Position numbers and translations under genes: made by a program. Shown here piece by piece: positions 32,728 through 41,213 of a stretch of DNA of 64,000 bases (positions within the stretch are counted from its first letter, which is position 1; each line of letters starts with the position of its first letter). The DNA comes from Gammaproteobacteria bacterium (GTDB taxonomy: Bacteria; Pseudomonadota; Gammaproteobacteria; Eutrophobiales; Eutrophobiaceae). Under the pieces are notes generated by a model. It was not told the origin of the DNA. It ran no database searches and worked only from the letters and a program-made list of their open reading frames with translations. Location: assembly GCA_026710545.1 (NCBI GenBank), contig JAPOQU010000124.1, positions 1-64,000 of the forward strand, given 5' to 3'.

Positions 32728-33246
32728 CTATATAAACACCTGCAAAGGTTCGAAGTAAGCGTCACAGTTTATTAAATCTACCCGTTTGAGACTGATTTTA
32801 AAACCCTCGCCTTCCCGGCGCAGGTGGTAACGGTAAACGCCTGCAAACAGGCGCTGCTCTCCCTGCTGGTGTTCGATCACCTGGAACCGGGTGGTAATCA
32901 TCAACTCTCCCCTGTCGGTATTAACAGCCTCGATCACCCTGTCTCCCGTTACGTGGCTGGTAGTAACGGGATGGTCCAGGGAATGCGCGCGCGGGTGCTG
33001 AATCCTGCTGATGCGCATTTCCATCAGGTCACGGTCTTCATAGAACAGGGATATTTCATTAACCGGGTCCGTCTGATCTTTTCTTGCCGGGACCCAGTAC
33101 CTGCAGTCATCGGTAAACAATGCCAGCCACTCATCATACCGGGCCCTGTCCAGGAATTCCGTTTCCCGGTGCAGCAATAATTCAATGGCTTCCAGATCGT
33201 CCCCGGTTAACCCGGTTGATATTGATTTGTCGGCAAAAATAATCAC
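32728..33246 (-). CDS. Ring-hydroxylating dioxygenase, beta subunit
   Basis: A 172-residue small subunit of the NTF2/SnoaL-like fold. LLHRETEFLDRARYDEWLALFTDD opens the domain, followed by YWVPARKDQ, ISLFYEDRDLMEMRISRI and the C-terminal strand KISLKRVDLINCD. It would assemble with the alpha subunit encoded 17 bases upstream into an alpha3beta3 enzyme. Its presence marks this pair as a true ring-hydroxylating type system, unlike the two other Rieske genes in the window, which lack a beta subunit. Electron-transfer components are not encoded nearby. Confidence 0.85.
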   Translation of the reverse strand: MIIFADKSISTGLTGDDLEAIELLLHRETEFLDRARYDEWLALFTDDCRYWVPARKDQTDPVNEISLFYEDRDLMEMRISRIQHPRAHSLDHPVTTSHVTGDRVIEAVNTDRGELMITTRFQVIEHQQGEQRLFAGVYRYHLRREGEGFKISLKRVDLINCDAYFEPLQVFI

Positions 33247-33262
33247 GCTTCAACCGCCCCGA

Positions 33263-34585
33263 TTAACCATCCCCGGTACTGCCCGGGTTGCACATGTATG
33301 CCAGCCAGGACCGGTACTGGTTACGGATATACTGCTCGCTCAACGCGGACTGCGGCGCGGCATCGTCCGTGTCCGGGCCAAACAGGCTGTGCTGGCTTAT
33401 CCATTCCTGGCCGGTTGAGAGTAATCCTTCCTGTACCCGCCGGTAAGCTTCCAGGTCGTCGGGTTTGATCAGCGAGGAGGGAGAATGGATGGTATTGGCG
33501 TAAACGATATTTCTTTGATTGATTTCATCCGGAGCGCCTTTCCAGCGGAAAACGTTGATCTCTATGGCTGTGCGGTCTACGGAAACCGGCCTGATCACGC
33601 GCATCTGCAGGAAACGCGGATGGGCTGATGCGTTCGGATAGAAGTTCACATTGTGCAGGTTGGTATTCAGGATTTGCGCGGACTTTTCCTTGCCGTAACT
33701 TTTCCGGTGGCGGCTGACGTATTCCCGATAGGCCGGGTCAGCATCATTATCGGGATTACGAAACCCGCGCATGTCGCTGTGACCGTACCCGTAACAGGTC
33801 ACTTCAAGCTCTTCCATCTGCCGGTAACCCTGTGCATTTGCCTGCACCAGTTGCAGCGCCAGTGCCGGTGTCTTCCCTGATGTTTTGTCAATCCTGCTGA
33901 GTTGCTCCCGGCTTGCCGCAATGGAGGATTGATGCACGTTCAGCGGATGCATTCCGTCGTGAAGATTCTCCAGGTAAATCTTCCAGTTGTTGCGATAAAG
34001 GGCGCGGAATGAACTCTTTACCGGTTGCAGTTCGCCATCCGGTGAGCGGTCCACCATGTTGTCCAAGGCGCGCCAGGCTCCACCCAGGTAGTCGGTCAGA
34101 TCAGGGGCGTCAGCGTCCAGGTTGGCAAAAATGAAACCTCGATAGCTGTCTGTCCTGATCCCAGTCAGTCCGTAACCAGCCGGGTTTTCGTCTACTTCCG
34201 TACCCCGGTAATTGTCCCGGCACGGGATGGACAGCAACGCGCCGTCTGTCCTGTAGCTCCAGCCGTGATAGCTGCAGGCCAGGACCTTCGCATTACCTTG
34301 CCCGTTGCCCAGCACCTTTGCCCCGCGATGGGCGCAACGGTTATGCAGGGTCCTGATAAGATTATCTTCACCGCGGATGGCGATGACGGGGTTGCCGGCG
34401 ATATCAGCGGTAAGGTAATCCCCGCTACCGGGCAACTGGCTTTCATGGCACAGGTAGTTCCAGGCGCGGGCAAAGATACGTTTCAGTTCCAGTTCGAACA
34501 GGACCGGGTCCAGGTATACGTCCCTGTGTACGCTATCAGGCCGTACCAGGGAGCGGATGTGGTCTGTATCGTAATTGCCCTTCAT
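33263..34585 (-). CDS. Rieske ring-hydroxylating dioxygenase, alpha subunit
   Basis: A 440-residue catalytic subunit. The Rieske site is Cys84-x-His86 and Cys104-x2-His107 (RCAHRGAKV and ACSYHGWSY). The mononuclear iron histidines lie in LENLHDGMHPLNVHQ, and the acidic ligand in DDLEAYRRVQEG. All ligands are intact. It overlaps the upstream PLP gene by 4 bases and precedes the beta subunit by 17, so the three are co-translated. It would dihydroxylate or monooxygenate an aromatic substrate using electrons from an unlinked reductase. The substrate is unknown. Confidence 0.88.
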   Translation of the reverse strand: MKGNYDTDHIRSLVRPDSVHRDVYLDPVLFELELKRIFARAWNYLCHESQLPGSGDYLTADIAGNPVIAIRGEDNLIRTLHNRCAHRGAKVLGNGQGNAKVLACSYHGWSYRTDGALLSIPCRDNYRGTEVDENPAGYGLTGIRTDSYRGFIFANLDADAPDLTDYLGGAWRALDNMVDRSPDGELQPVKSSFRALYRNNWKIYLENLHDGMHPLNVHQSSIAASREQLSRIDKTSGKTPALALQLVQANAQGYRQMEELEVTCYGYGHSDMRGFRNPDNDADPAYREYVSRHRKSYGKEKSAQILNTNLHNVNFYPNASAHPRFLQMRVIRPVSVDRTAIEINVFRWKGAPDEINQRNIVYANTIHSPSSLIKPDDLEAYRRVQEGLLSTGQEWISQHSLFGPDTDDAAPQSALSEQYIRNQYRSWLAYMCNPGSTGDG

Positions 34586-35742
34586 GTTTGTTCAGGCTGA
34601 ACTCCCTGCATTGCCTGCTCAAAATCCGCGCATAAGTCCGCTGCTGCCTCAATGCCGACCGCCACGCGAATCAAGCGCTCGGATATCCCTGCAGTGTCCA
34701 GTTCCTCGGCATTCAACTCTGCATGCGACGTTTGTACGGGCCGGGTGATCAATGTTTCCACACCGCCCAGGCTTGGCGCGGAGACCGGTAATTTCAGCCT
34801 CGATATCAGTTCATCAGCCACGCGGTAATCGCCCGCTACCTCGAAACTCAATACCCCGCCGCATCCGTTAAACAGCGTTTTTGCGCGGTTGTATTGCGGA
34901 TGGCCGGACAGGCCCGGATAATTTACCCGCACCACGGCCGGATGCGCTTCCAGAAAAGACGCCAGCGCCTGTGCATTTTCATTTTGTTTTTCCACCCGCA
35001 GCGCCAGGGTTTTCATGCCGCGCAGCAACAGGGAACAGGCGTGGGGGTCCAGGCAGCCACCCATTATATTTAAACGGTGTGTAATGCGGGTAATCAGGTC
35101 GCTATTGCCAATCACGCAGCCGGCTACAATATCCGAGTGCCCGTTCAAATATTTTGTGCAACTGTGCAATGAGAGGTCAAAACCCATATCCAGGGGCCGA
35201 AAATTCACCGGCGAGGCGAAGGTGTTGTCGATCATGGATGTGAGATTATGGGACCGGGCAAACGCAACAACAGACGGGAGATCGGCAACTTCCAGCAGGG
35301 GATTGCTCATGGTCTCGATATAAATAGCGCGCGTATTTGGCCTTAACCGTTCTTCCCAGGCACCCGGTTCGTTTCCCGGCACAAAATCCACCTCAATCCC
35401 GAAGTCGGCGATATTGTGCGCCAAAAAAGATTGCGTGCCGCCATAGAGACAATTCTGTGCCAGCAGGTGGTCGCCTTTTTTTAACACGGTCAATAAACCG
35501 GTGGTAATCGCAGCCATCCCCGACGCGGTCACCACGGCCTGCTCACCGCCGGCGATCCGGGCCAGTTTCTCCTGGACTGCGATGTGATTGGGGGTGTTGT
35601 TCAGGCGAATGTACTTCTGATCGTGGTATTCGGTTCCGCTGCGATAGGCAAATGTTGCACTCTGGAATACGGGAAGCGAGACCGCTCCACTGTGTTTTTT
35701 GTTTTCTTCACCTGCATGGATTAACAGCGTTTCAATATTCAT
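34582..35742 (-). CDS. Cys/Met-metabolism PLP enzyme (cystathionine gamma-lyase/synthase family)
   Basis: A 386-residue fold-type I PLP enzyme of the trans-sulfuration family. TLLIHAGEENKKHSGAVSLPVFQSATF opens it; ASGMAAITTGLL and YIETMSNPLLEVADL line the cofactor site; the PLP lysine is in LHSCTKYLNGHSDIVAG; LGGVETLITRP is near the end. These enzymes eliminate or replace gamma-substituents such as thiols on amino acids. Being the first gene of an operon with a Rieske dioxygenase and a cysteine hydrolase is unusual and suggests a sulfur- or amino-acid-linked aromatic compound, though this is inference. Confidence 0.85.
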   Translation of the reverse strand: MNIETLLIHAGEENKKHSGAVSLPVFQSATFAYRSGTEYHDQKYIRLNNTPNHIAVQEKLARIAGGEQAVVTASGMAAITTGLLTVLKKGDHLLAQNCLYGGTQSFLAHNIADFGIEVDFVPGNEPGAWEERLRPNTRAIYIETMSNPLLEVADLPSVVAFARSHNLTSMIDNTFASPVNFRPLDMGFDLSLHSCTKYLNGHSDIVAGCVIGNSDLITRITHRLNIMGGCLDPHACSLLLRGMKTLALRVEKQNENAQALASFLEAHPAVVRVNYPGLSGHPQYNRAKTLFNGCGGVLSFEVAGDYRVADELISRLKLPVSAPSLGGVETLITRPVQTSHAELNAEELDTAGISERLIRVAVGIEAAADLCADFEQAMQGVQPEQT

Positions 35743-36005
35743 ACTCGCGTCCTCGGTTACAAGTGTTCAGCGATAAAAGACAAACGAAACAAATTCATTA
35801 TTATTTCTCCTGCTGATCGGCGCCCCCCGGCTCTACACGGCTCCACAGAGCGTCAAAGAATGATTGTGGCGAGAAGACCGGGTACTGTGGCCGTGACACC
35901 ATCACCCAACCCGTACCGATGTTGTTGTCTTTTGCTCATGATCTCATATCATGGAAACTTGACAAGGGGTTCCTTGAACTATGGAAGACAAACAATAAAG
36001 AAGCT

Positions 36006-37220
36006 GTGGAAGATCGTATCACTTATCGCGGCTGGTGGATCGTGGCAATTGCCGCCGTTGCCATGTCCACCGGGCCGGGGCAATTTGCCTTCGGCGCCCT
36101 GGGCCTGTTTATCAAGCCCTTGGGTGAAGAATTCGGCTGGAGCCGCGCCCAGGTGAGCCTTGCCGCAACTTACTTTACTATCGTTCTTGCGTTCAGCATA
36201 CCCTTCATCGGCCAGCTTGTGGACCGTTTCGGCAGCAGGCGGGTCCTGTTACCCTCCACCCTTATCTTCGCCGTATTGCTGGCGCTGCCTGCCTTTTTGG
36301 TCGATACCCTGTGGAAACTGTTTCTCATCTACATCCTGATGGGTTGCCTTGGCGCCGGCGCCAATGCACTGCCTTTTCTGCGCACCATCGCGACCTGGTT
36401 CGACCGGCGGCGCGGACTGGCAATCGGCATTGCCATGGGGGGTAGCGGCATGGGTTACGCCTATGTGCCGCCGATGGTGCAGCACGTAATCAGCGGCTAC
36501 GGCTGGCGCGCCGGTTATCTTTGCCTGGCAGCCGTCATAGTCATAATTACCATTCCGCTGGTGTATTTCTTCCTGCGTGATGCACCGGCAGGACAGGGCA
36601 GGGCAGATGAACGCCGGGAAGACCCCGGGGGAGCTTCTCTGAAGCTGTTGCCGATACTCAAATCACGGCTGTTATGGCAGTTGTTCCTGATCTTCTGCCT
36701 GTTGTCATTCGGTCTGTACGGCGTGCTGGCGCACCTGGCGCCGATGATGTCCGATCGCGGCATGACGCTGGTCGATGCTGCCCTGGTACAGTCAACCCTG
36801 GGTATTGCGATCGTGGTCTCGCGTGTTTTCGTCGGTTACCTGATAGACCGGTTTGTCGCCACCCGGGTCGCCTTTGTCTGCTTTTTGATCAGCGCCTGCG
36901 GGGTAGGCGTCCTGGCCGCCGGTGCAGCCGGCACACCGGCTTTTCTGGCTGCGCTTGCCATTGGCCTGAGCCTGGGCGCGGAGATAGATATGCTGGCCTA
37001 CCTCACCAGCCGTTACTACGGCGTGGACAATTTCGGCAAGATCTACGGCATCCTGTTTGCCTCTTTCCTTATCGGCACCTCACTCGGCCCCTATGCCTTC
37101 GGCCTGGCTTACGAGGTGTACGGTTCTTACCGGGAAGTACTGATGACAGCGGCCGGTGTCATTATTGTCTCGGCAGTCACGACCCTGTTGCTGCCGGCGT
37201 ATAAAAAGACAGGTTGTTGA
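36006..37220 (+). CDS. MFS transporter (monocarboxylate-like)
   Basis: A 12-helix major facilitator of about 404 residues. ITYRGWWIVAIAAVAMSTGPGQFAFG is the first helix; the loop motif between helices 2 and 3 is GQLVDRFGSRRVLL. The overall pattern resembles oxalate/formate and monocarboxylate carriers. I take GTG 36006 as start because MFS proteins of this type begin just before YRGWW; an ATG at 35919 would add 29 non-hydrophobic residues. It is divergent from the PLP/Rieske operon and convergent with the PanE-like gene, and may import that operon's acid substrate. Confidence 0.82.
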   Translation: MEDRITYRGWWIVAIAAVAMSTGPGQFAFGALGLFIKPLGEEFGWSRAQVSLAATYFTIVLAFSIPFIGQLVDRFGSRRVLLPSTLIFAVLLALPAFLVDTLWKLFLIYILMGCLGAGANALPFLRTIATWFDRRRGLAIGIAMGGSGMGYAYVPPMVQHVISGYGWRAGYLCLAAVIVIITIPLVYFFLRDAPAGQGRADERREDPGGASLKLLPILKSRLLWQLFLIFCLLSFGLYGVLAHLAPMMSDRGMTLVDAALVQSTLGIAIVVSRVFVGYLIDRFVATRVAFVCFLISACGVGVLAAGAAGTPAFLAALAIGLSLGAEIDMLAYLTSRYYGVDNFGKIYGILFASFLIGTSLGPYAFGLAYEVYGSYREVLMTAAGVIIVSAVTTLLLPAYKKTGC

Positions 37221-37232
37221 ATTAAAGACGGG

Positions 37233-38210
37233 TTAATAACATCCGGCGACACGCGCTCGTTGCCGCACCAGCGCCAGTACCAGGTCGATGGCCGGCGTTG
37301 CCACGCCAACTAACTGCCCCAGTTCCTTTACCGCGCCCAGCAAGGCATCGATTTCCATGGTCCTGCCGGCCTCAAGGTCCTGCAGCATGGACGTCTTGTG
37401 CGCGCCCACGGCCGCGGCGCCGTCAATCCTCCTGTCCGCGTCAACCCCGAAGCGCACCCCCAGTTTTTCCCCGATAGCCTGCGCTTCCAGCATCATGGAT
37501 TTTGCCATGGCGCGGGTGCCCGGTTCCGTCGCAATCACATCCAGGGTGGCGTGTGTCAGGACACTGATGGGGTTAAAGCAAAGGTTGCCCCACAGCTTCA
37601 CCCAGATCTCATTGCGGATTTCCGACCTTACCGGTGACTTGAAACCGGCGTTGATTAGCGCTTTGCTCAGTTGCATGCAGCGTTCCGATTTTTCACCACC
37701 GGGTTCCCCCAGGGTAAACCGGTTACCCTCTATGTGCCGGATGACTCCCGGTTCGCTGATTTCACAGGCAGGGTAGGCGACACAACCGATAACCCGTTCC
37801 GGGCCGATCTCGTCCCACTGCCGGCTGCCGGGGTCGACACTTTCCAGCCGATGATTTTCCCAGGGTCCCTTGAGGCCGTAAAAATACCACCAGGGTATCC
37901 CGTTGGTCGTGGTCACCACGCAGGTTTCCTTTCCCAGCAATGGCTGCATGGCGGACAGGACGCCCGTCACCGACGGGGCTTTCAGCGTGATGATCACGTA
38001 ATCCTGGGGACCTGCTTCGGCAGGATCATCTGTGCATGCCGGATGAGTTATCGACTCCTCACCGGCGGCAATTACCCTTAAACCGTTTTCTTGCATCGCC
38101 TGCAGGTGCGGTCCGCGGGCAATCAGCGTGACGTCTGCGTCAGCCAGGGATAACCCGGCGCCCATGTATCCCCCGATAGCGCCGGCGCCGTAAATACAGA
38201 TGCGCATCAC
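37233..38210 (-). CDS. 2-dehydropantoate 2-reductase family protein (PanE/ApbA-like)
   Basis: A 325-residue NADP-dependent reductase. RICIYGAGAIGGYMGAGL is the dinucleotide fold, YVIITLKAPSV is conserved, and the catalytic Lys is in NEIWVKLWGNLCFNPIS. True PanE makes pantoate for CoA synthesis, but many relatives act as other 2-keto or hydroxy-acid reductases. Overlap of 4 bases with the acyl-CoA ligase upstream on the same strand argues for a catabolic role in that operon. I therefore do not name it panE. Confidence 0.8.
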   Translation of the reverse strand: MMRICIYGAGAIGGYMGAGLSLADADVTLIARGPHLQAMQENGLRVIAAGEESITHPACTDDPAEAGPQDYVIITLKAPSVTGVLSAMQPLLGKETCVVTTTNGIPWWYFYGLKGPWENHRLESVDPGSRQWDEIGPERVIGCVAYPACEISEPGVIRHIEGNRFTLGEPGGEKSERCMQLSKALINAGFKSPVRSEIRNEIWVKLWGNLCFNPISVLTHATLDVIATEPGTRAMAKSMMLEAQAIGEKLGVRFGVDADRRIDGAAAVGAHKTSMLQDLEAGRTMEIDALLGAVKELGQLVGVATPAIDLVLALVRQRARVAGCY

Positions 38211-39736
38211 GCCAGTCCCAGTTTCCCGGCCAGGCCGATGCGTTGCACCTTACCGGTAGCGCCTTTGGGAATGTCATCAAGGATCAGGATTTTCTTCGGA
38301 ACCTTGAATCCCGCCAGGTAATCGGCGGCAAAGGAGCGGATGTCGCTTTCGCTAGTAGTCTGCCCATCGTTCAGCACCACCGCGGCCGCCACTTCCTCGC
38401 CCAGTTTGTCGTGGGGGATGGCAAACGTGACGGCCTGGCTGACCGCAGGATGGTCCAGCAATATCTCGTCAACTTCCCTGGGTGAAATTTTTTCTCCGCC
38501 CCGGTTGATGATTTCCTTCAAACGGCCGGTTATCGTCAGGTATCCGTCTTCATCCATAATGCCCTGGTCGCCGGTGCGGAACCAGCCGTTGACGAAGTTT
38601 TCCCGGTTTGCCTCCGGGTTGTTGTCATAACCTGACGTGACGTTGTCCCCCTGGATGACCACCTCGCCCGTGGAACCCTGCTCCAGCAGGTTTCCGGCTT
38701 GATCCATTATGGCTACCTTCGGTCCGGCAGGGATACCGACGCTGCCCGGTTTTCTCGTGCCGGGGGGCAATGGATTGCTGGTCATCTGGTGGGCGGCTTC
38801 CGTCATGGCGTAAGCCTCGATCACCGGCGCATTAAACGTTTCCTCCAACTCGTGCAAAACACTGGGAGGCAATGATGCGGATGAAGATCGGATGAAGCGC
38901 AGGGCGGATTTCCGGACTGTCTCCTTATTTTTACCGGCCCTGGCCAGTATGGCCTGGTGCATGGTGGGGACCGCGGTATACCAGCTTGGCTGCGCTTGCT
39001 CCAGCCAGGCAAAGAATTTCAGTGCGTTAAAACCGGGCGTACAGAAGATACTCGCTTCGGCGCTGATACTGGCAAGTATTGCTGCGATGAGGCCATGGAT
39101 GTGAAACAGCGGCATTACGTTCAGGCAACGATCCCCGGCAGTGAGGGCCAGGGTGGTGCGGATGTTTTCAGCGCTGGCGCATATGTTTCCCTGCGTCAGC
39201 GGCACGATCTTGGGGCGTGACGTGGTCCCGGACGTGTGCAGGACCAGGGCAACGTCGTCCCGGCGGGCATATTCAGGGGTAGTGACGCTGTTATCCGGTT
39301 GGGAATTCACCGGATCAAGCACAAATTCGCCCGCTGTCGCAGTACCGCTCTTTTTCAACAGTAATACGGGGATATTCAACGCCCTTGCAGCTTCAAGGGA
39401 CGGAGAACTGCTGTGTTCCTCCACGATCAGCGCGCCGGCGTCGAGATCGGACAGGTAGAAGTCAAATTCCGGTTTCCGGTAGGCCGGGTTAAGCGGCGCG
39501 GCGGTTGCGCCGCAGGAAACGGTTATAAAAGCTGCTGCCATTTCCGCGCCGTTGGGCAGCACGATTGCGACCCGGTCATTCCTGCGTATGCCGCTGCGGT
39601 TGAGTGCCAGCACCGTGTTCTCAACCAGGTTCAGCAACGCGCCGTAACTGAGCGACTCCTGCCCGGGGGCGTCTATTACCACGGCTGTGCCGGTTGCTTT
39701 TTTTAATATGCCCAGTAACGGCATTTTTTCAGACAT
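38207..39736 (-). CDS. Acyl-CoA synthetase, AMP-forming
   Basis: A 509-residue adenylate-forming ligase. VLHTSGTTSRPKIVPLTQGN is the adenylate loop, EAYAMTEAAHQMTSNPLPPG the TE motif, WFRTGDQGIMDEDGYLTITG the aspartate motif, and KGATGKVQR holds the catalytic lysine near the C-terminus. The pattern is close to oxalyl-CoA or long-chain/aromatic ligases. The pairing with a ketoacid-reductase-like gene is notable. It is divergent from the M28 peptidase. Confidence 0.86.
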   Translation of the reverse strand: MSEKMPLLGILKKATGTAVVIDAPGQESLSYGALLNLVENTVLALNRSGIRRNDRVAIVLPNGAEMAAAFITVSCGATAAPLNPAYRKPEFDFYLSDLDAGALIVEEHSSSPSLEAARALNIPVLLLKKSGTATAGEFVLDPVNSQPDNSVTTPEYARRDDVALVLHTSGTTSRPKIVPLTQGNICASAENIRTTLALTAGDRCLNVMPLFHIHGLIAAILASISAEASIFCTPGFNALKFFAWLEQAQPSWYTAVPTMHQAILARAGKNKETVRKSALRFIRSSSASLPPSVLHELEETFNAPVIEAYAMTEAAHQMTSNPLPPGTRKPGSVGIPAGPKVAIMDQAGNLLEQGSTGEVVIQGDNVTSGYDNNPEANRENFVNGWFRTGDQGIMDEDGYLTITGRLKEIINRGGEKISPREVDEILLDHPAVSQAVTFAIPHDKLGEEVAAAVVLNDGQTTSESDIRSFAADYLAGFKVPKKILILDDIPKGATGKVQRIGLAGKLGLA

Positions 39737-39854
39737 TACACTGGTCGTCCCGGAAGTGTTTACTAGTTATAACATTATGCTGAATGTAAGGCCATACGGT
39801 CCAGGCTTGATTAGCCGTGTTAAACTGGACGTTAATGGTATTAACAACGGGATA

Positions 39855-41213
39855 ATGATGTCGTTGAATAAAAAAAGCCGCGTGCTGGCGCTGTTGGCCT
39901 TGTGTTTTCTGCCTTCAATAGTGCAAACACAGGATGGTGGAGTGGGTGATACAGCCGCGCAGTTACGGGATGCCGGTATGAAGTCCGGCCTGGCCTGGGA
40001 AATCGTCGAGGGGTTGACGACGGAAGTGGGCCCGCGGCTTGCCGGTACCGAGGCGGATCACCGCGCCGTCGAATGGACTAAACGGAAGCTGGAGTCGCTC
40101 GCATTCGACGAGGTATGGCTGGAACGCATCGAGTTTCCGGTCTGGGTGCGCTACCATGAATCTGCAAAGATCGTAGCCCCTTTTCCACAGAAGCTGCATA
40201 TCTCCGCGCTGGGTTACAGCGGTTCCACCGACGGTGAAGTCACGGCGGACGTGGCCGGTTTCACAAGCCTGGAGGCCTTGCAGGAAGCTCCCCTGGATCA
40301 GGTAGACGGCAAGATTGTCTTTATCAATTATTTTACCGAGCGTACCCGGACGGGCGCAGGTTACGGCCATTCCGTTAAAGTGCGCTACGACGCGGGGCAG
40401 CTTGCCAAAGAGAAGGGGGCGGTCGCGGTATTAATCCGGTCTATCGGCACCGACAGTCACAGGTTTCCCCATACAGGAGTCACCACCTTGTCCACAGACC
40501 CCCTGCCGGCTGCAGCCCTGTCTGCTCCGGATGCGGATCAACTGGCGCGTATCATGGAACGCGGAGATGCTGTCAGGATTTCCCTGTTCATCAGGGTCGC
40601 CTACCGGGAAACAGGTTATTCCTGGAACGTCATAGCCCAGGTGAACGGCCGCGAAACGCCGGAGAAGGTGGTCCTGATCGGCGCCCACCTGGACTCATGG
40701 GATTTGGGAACCGGGGCGCTGGATGACGGCGCCGGCGTTGCCATCACGGCGGCCGCCGCACACCTGATCGGTGAGTTGCCGCAAAAACCGCGCAGCAGTA
40801 TCCGCCTGGTGCTGTTCGGGAACGAGGAAGCCGGCCTGTGGGGCGCAAAGCAATATGCCGCCGCCAATGCCGGTATCCTGGGCGACCACCTGTATGCATC
40901 CGAATCGGATTTCGGCGCCAGGGCGATCTGGCGCTTTGACACCGATAACCCGGTATTGATGGAAGCCGCCATGCCGGTGCTGGAAATGCTGGGCATCGAG
41001 AAAGGTGAAGCCGCCAGTTCCGGCGGGCCTGATATCGGGCCATTGCAGGATCGGGGCGTGCGCATTTTCCGATTGCAGCAGGACGGCAGCGACTATTTTG
41101 ATTATCACCACACCGCAGACGACACCCTGGACAAGATTGACCCTGAGCAACTGAGACAGAACGTTGCCGCCTGGGCAGCAGTCAGCTACCTGGCGGCAGA
41201 ACTGGAAGATTGA
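39855..41213 (+). CDS. Exported M28-family metallopeptidase
   Basis: A 452-residue zinc aminopeptidase with a signal peptide (SRVLALLALCFLPSIVQTQ). Zinc ligands and catalytic residues are seen in IGAHLDSWDLGTGALDDGAG (His, Asp), FGNEEAGLWG (Glu pair), SESDFGARAI (Asp) and DYHHTADDTLD (His). The longer frame upstream of the twin ATGs at 39855/39858 adds residues from the divergent promoter region, so it is excluded. It is coupled to the downstream DUF5916 gene by overlap. It likely trims peptides in the periplasm or at the surface. Confidence 0.85.
   Translation: MMSLNKKSRVLALLALCFLPSIVQTQDGGVGDTAAQLRDAGMKSGLAWEIVEGLTTEVGPRLAGTEADHRAVEWTKRKLESLAFDEVWLERIEFPVWVRYHESAKIVAPFPQKLHISALGYSGSTDGEVTADVAGFTSLEALQEAPLDQVDGKIVFINYFTERTRTGAGYGHSVKVRYDAGQLAKEKGAVAVLIRSIGTDSHRFPHTGVTTLSTDPLPAAALSAPDADQLARIMERGDAVRISLFIRVAYRETGYSWNVIAQVNGRETPEKVVLIGAHLDSWDLGTGALDDGAGVAITAAAAHLIGELPQKPRSSIRLVLFGNEEAGLWGAKQYAAANAGILGDHLYASESDFGARAIWRFDTDNPVLMEAAMPVLEMLGIEKGEAASSGGPDIGPLQDRGVRIFRLQQDGSDYFDYHHTADDTLDKIDPEQLRQNVAAWAAVSYLAAELED

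Noticed and set aside
37233-38210. Pantothenate biosynthesis gene panE
   Set aside because: The family motif fits, but the gene is coupled to a catabolic acyl-CoA ligase and no other pantothenate genes are near.
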